This document shows positions 62,396-64,000 of a stretch of 64,000 nucleotides of DNA, piece after piece. Origin of the DNA: Hydractinia symbiolongicarpus (lineage: Eukaryota > Cnidaria > Hydrozoa > Anthoathecata > Hydractiniidae). Position numbers and translations under genes: made by a program. Where the stretch lies: assembly GCF_029227915.1 (NCBI RefSeq), contig NC_079876.1:30105828-30169827 (forward strand), in the 5' to 3' direction. The stretch's first letter is position 1, and each line of letters opens with the position of its first letter. A model generated the notes under the pieces. It searched no databases, was not told the origin of the DNA, and saw only the letters and a list, made by a program, of their open reading frames with translations.

Positions 62396-63023
62396 ACCCT
62401 ATACAAGAAAACAATTTTGGCACTTTAATGATGAAAATGTTCTTGTCATATCACTATTTTACTTTGTTTGGTTTTATCCAAAAACAAATACACATCTTCA
62501 TGATTTTTGATAATAGAAACAAGATAATGACTTTAACAAGCCTGTCAAACAATTCATTTTTGGACTGAATATAAGCTTTCATCAATGTAGTTGTTGGTTG
62601 GTGAAAAGCTGTACCTTTCCAGCAAAATAAACATTAAAACATTAAAAGATTGTAATGTTAAAAAGTTCAGAGTTGTTATCATTAAAAATGTAAAGATATT
62701 GTCCTAAAAAAATAATAATGGTGTTATTGTGCCTGTTGGTGTATGTGCCCAGTGACGGAAGATGTATAACTATGTGTTCAGGCCTGTTGGTGTGTGTGCC
62801 CAATGACGGAAGATGTATAATATGCATTCAGTTGGTACAGAATCAATATTATAGTTAGGGTTAATAAATCCATTCACTGTACTGATATGCACAACATTAA
62901 CGCTCTCCTCAACCTGGATACTTACACATACCAACTATTTATCACCAAATGATGCACAACTGAATCTCAAGTACCAACCGACCATAGCATAGATAGATAG
63001 CATCATCAGATAGCATTGGATTA
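62396..63023. other. FANCC upstream region with a short tandem duplication
   Basis: At about 62735-62831 a unit of about 50 bases (cctgttggtgt, tgtgccca, tgacggaagatgtataa) occurs twice in tandem. No gene is seen. The FANCC promoter is presumably between 62400 and 63000. Confidence 0.5.
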
Positions 63024-63117
63024 ATAGTGCAGTCCATAGAGCAATCGTCTGGGAAGAGAGACGTTGTGGGTTTATGTCCTACTCGATCTATCATCTTTGC
63101 AGCACTTAGAAAGATAA
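63024..63117 (+). repeat. tRNA-derived SINE-like copy 1
   Basis: Reads AGTGCAGTCCATAGAGCA (A-box region like tRNA TAGCTCAG..GGTAGAGCA), then GGAAGAGAGACGTTGTGGGTT..GTCC (variable arm and B-box-like). It ends in ATCATCTTTGCAG. It is about 70% like a tRNA body with no intact acceptor stem. Confidence 0.5.
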
Positions 63118-63413
63118 TGTGCAGGATTACTTATACCAATATATCTATCATATGCACCGTTATTCCTATAATATAAGCCGACGATGGAAGTAGTTCCGAA
63201 ACCAGGATTTATTGAGCAAGTGTCTTCCCTGAGTGTAAAGAGCTAAACAAGTGAGGCAAATCTGATTGGTCAGTTACCACTTGAGCTGCTGTTGTGCATC
63301 ATTTAATGAAATCTTTTTGGTACATATTAGTAGAAGTCACAATTAGAACATGTGTCTCAACCTTGTGGTATGTCACCCCATCTACTACATGTGCTAAGAA
63401 GATAACATCGTAT
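63118..63413. other. Spacer between SINE-like copies, no gene seen
   Basis: No exon or element recognised. Confidence 0.35.
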
Positions 63414-63506
63414 TGAGAGCGCAGTTAGTAGAGAAATCACCTGACAAGAGAGAGGTTATGGGTTTAAGTCTTACTCCATCCATCATCTTTGCAGTGCTTG
63501 GAAAGC
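63414..63506 (+). repeat. tRNA-derived SINE-like copy 2
   Basis: A diverged second copy of the same family in the same orientation: GCGCAGTTAGTAGAGAAATC, AAGAGAGAGGTTATGGGTTTAAGTC and CCATCATCTTTGCAGTGCTT match copy 1 position by position with about one change in six. Confidence 0.5.
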
Positions 63507-64000
63507 TGTTCCAATATATATTTCATGATACATTATTGAGACCAGCGTTTTAATTTCTACTGGAAAATACGTTCATGCATGGGTGATTTAAAGCAGAATC
63601 TGAAACCCAATATCATTTTTATCATAATACAAATCTCTGGGAAATTAGATGAAAGAATATTATTATTATACTCTGTTGCTACAATCTACAATATTACATG
63701 CTACACAATATAAAATTTAGGCAAAAAACAAAAAAAACTAAAGGGTTAAAGTTTGAAAATGATAACAATATCATATAAACAGATTTATGTACCATTTTTT
63801 CCGTCAAAAAATTGCACCTAAAACTTCACAAATTTTTGCTAGACTTTTCTGATTTTTCTGTGTTTATAGGCAACAGACATTCATTGAGGATAATAACCAG
63901 AGTCTATTTATTCCCGACTAAACTAACATTGAATTCCAACCCTTCAGAAACATCAACTTAGAATAAATTAAATACAACAAATTCTAACTACCAAGAAATG
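63507..64000. other. Right end of window, nothing recognised
   Basis: AT-rich DNA with no exon, repeat or element that I can support. Confidence 0.35.

Overview
The window is nuclear DNA from a metazoan. It is AT-rich, with small exons, GT-AG introns of roughly 100 to 3000 bases, and many transposon remnants (DIRS, Ginger, Helitron, pogo, LINE). The gene set and repeat types suggest a marine invertebrate, most likely a cnidarian; this is inference, not proof. Most coding sequence lies in short exons, so I rebuilt genes by hand from splice sites, reading phase and family resemblance.

Layout. (1) 0.4-8.3 kb, plus strand: three paralogous ankyrin-repeat exons followed by one TIR-domain exon. 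All three ankyrin exons start in phase 0 and end with a donor in the same phase, two bases (AG) into a codon. The third splices cleanly to the TIR exon to give an ankyrin-TIR protein. The first two end in equivalent donors but have no TIR exon of their own, so the locus may be a cluster of mutually exclusive ankyrin exons sharing one TIR effector exon. This is the most interesting thing here. (2) 8.9-13.5 kb, minus strand: the first four coding exons of glutaryl-CoA dehydrogenase (GCDH). The rest of the gene is not seen, so the ankyrin-TIR cluster either sits antisense in a GCDH intron or GCDH is broken. A LINE remnant lies in GCDH intron 1. (3) 15-32 kb: gene-poor and transposon-rich. It holds tandem non-autonomous Helitrons, a DIRS element interrupted by a roughly 640-base TGTC array, a possible small secreted peptide, a pogo remnant, and a complete but decayed Ginger transposon with a 4-bp target duplication and an internal array of its own terminal motif. 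(4) 34.5-42.4 kb, plus strand: CHERP, 17 confirmed exons plus a candidate first exon. (5) 44-46 kb: a decayed transposase of unassigned superfamily. (6) 48.2-55.3 kb, minus strand: a complete 14-exon M28B peptidase (NAALADase-like, 755 residues). (7) 55.7-62.4 kb, minus strand: a complete 10-exon FANCC homologue (545 residues). (8) 62.4-64 kb: FANCC upstream region with two tRNA-derived SINE-like copies.

The housekeeping genes (GCDH, CHERP, peptidase, FANCC) are unrelated in function. CHERP is an RNA-processing factor, FANCC a DNA crosslink-repair subunit, GCDH a mitochondrial lysine/tryptophan catabolic enzyme, and the peptidase a type II ectoenzyme. The ankyrin-TIR locus looks like an intracellular sensor/effector family and is the only part with signs of recent local duplication.
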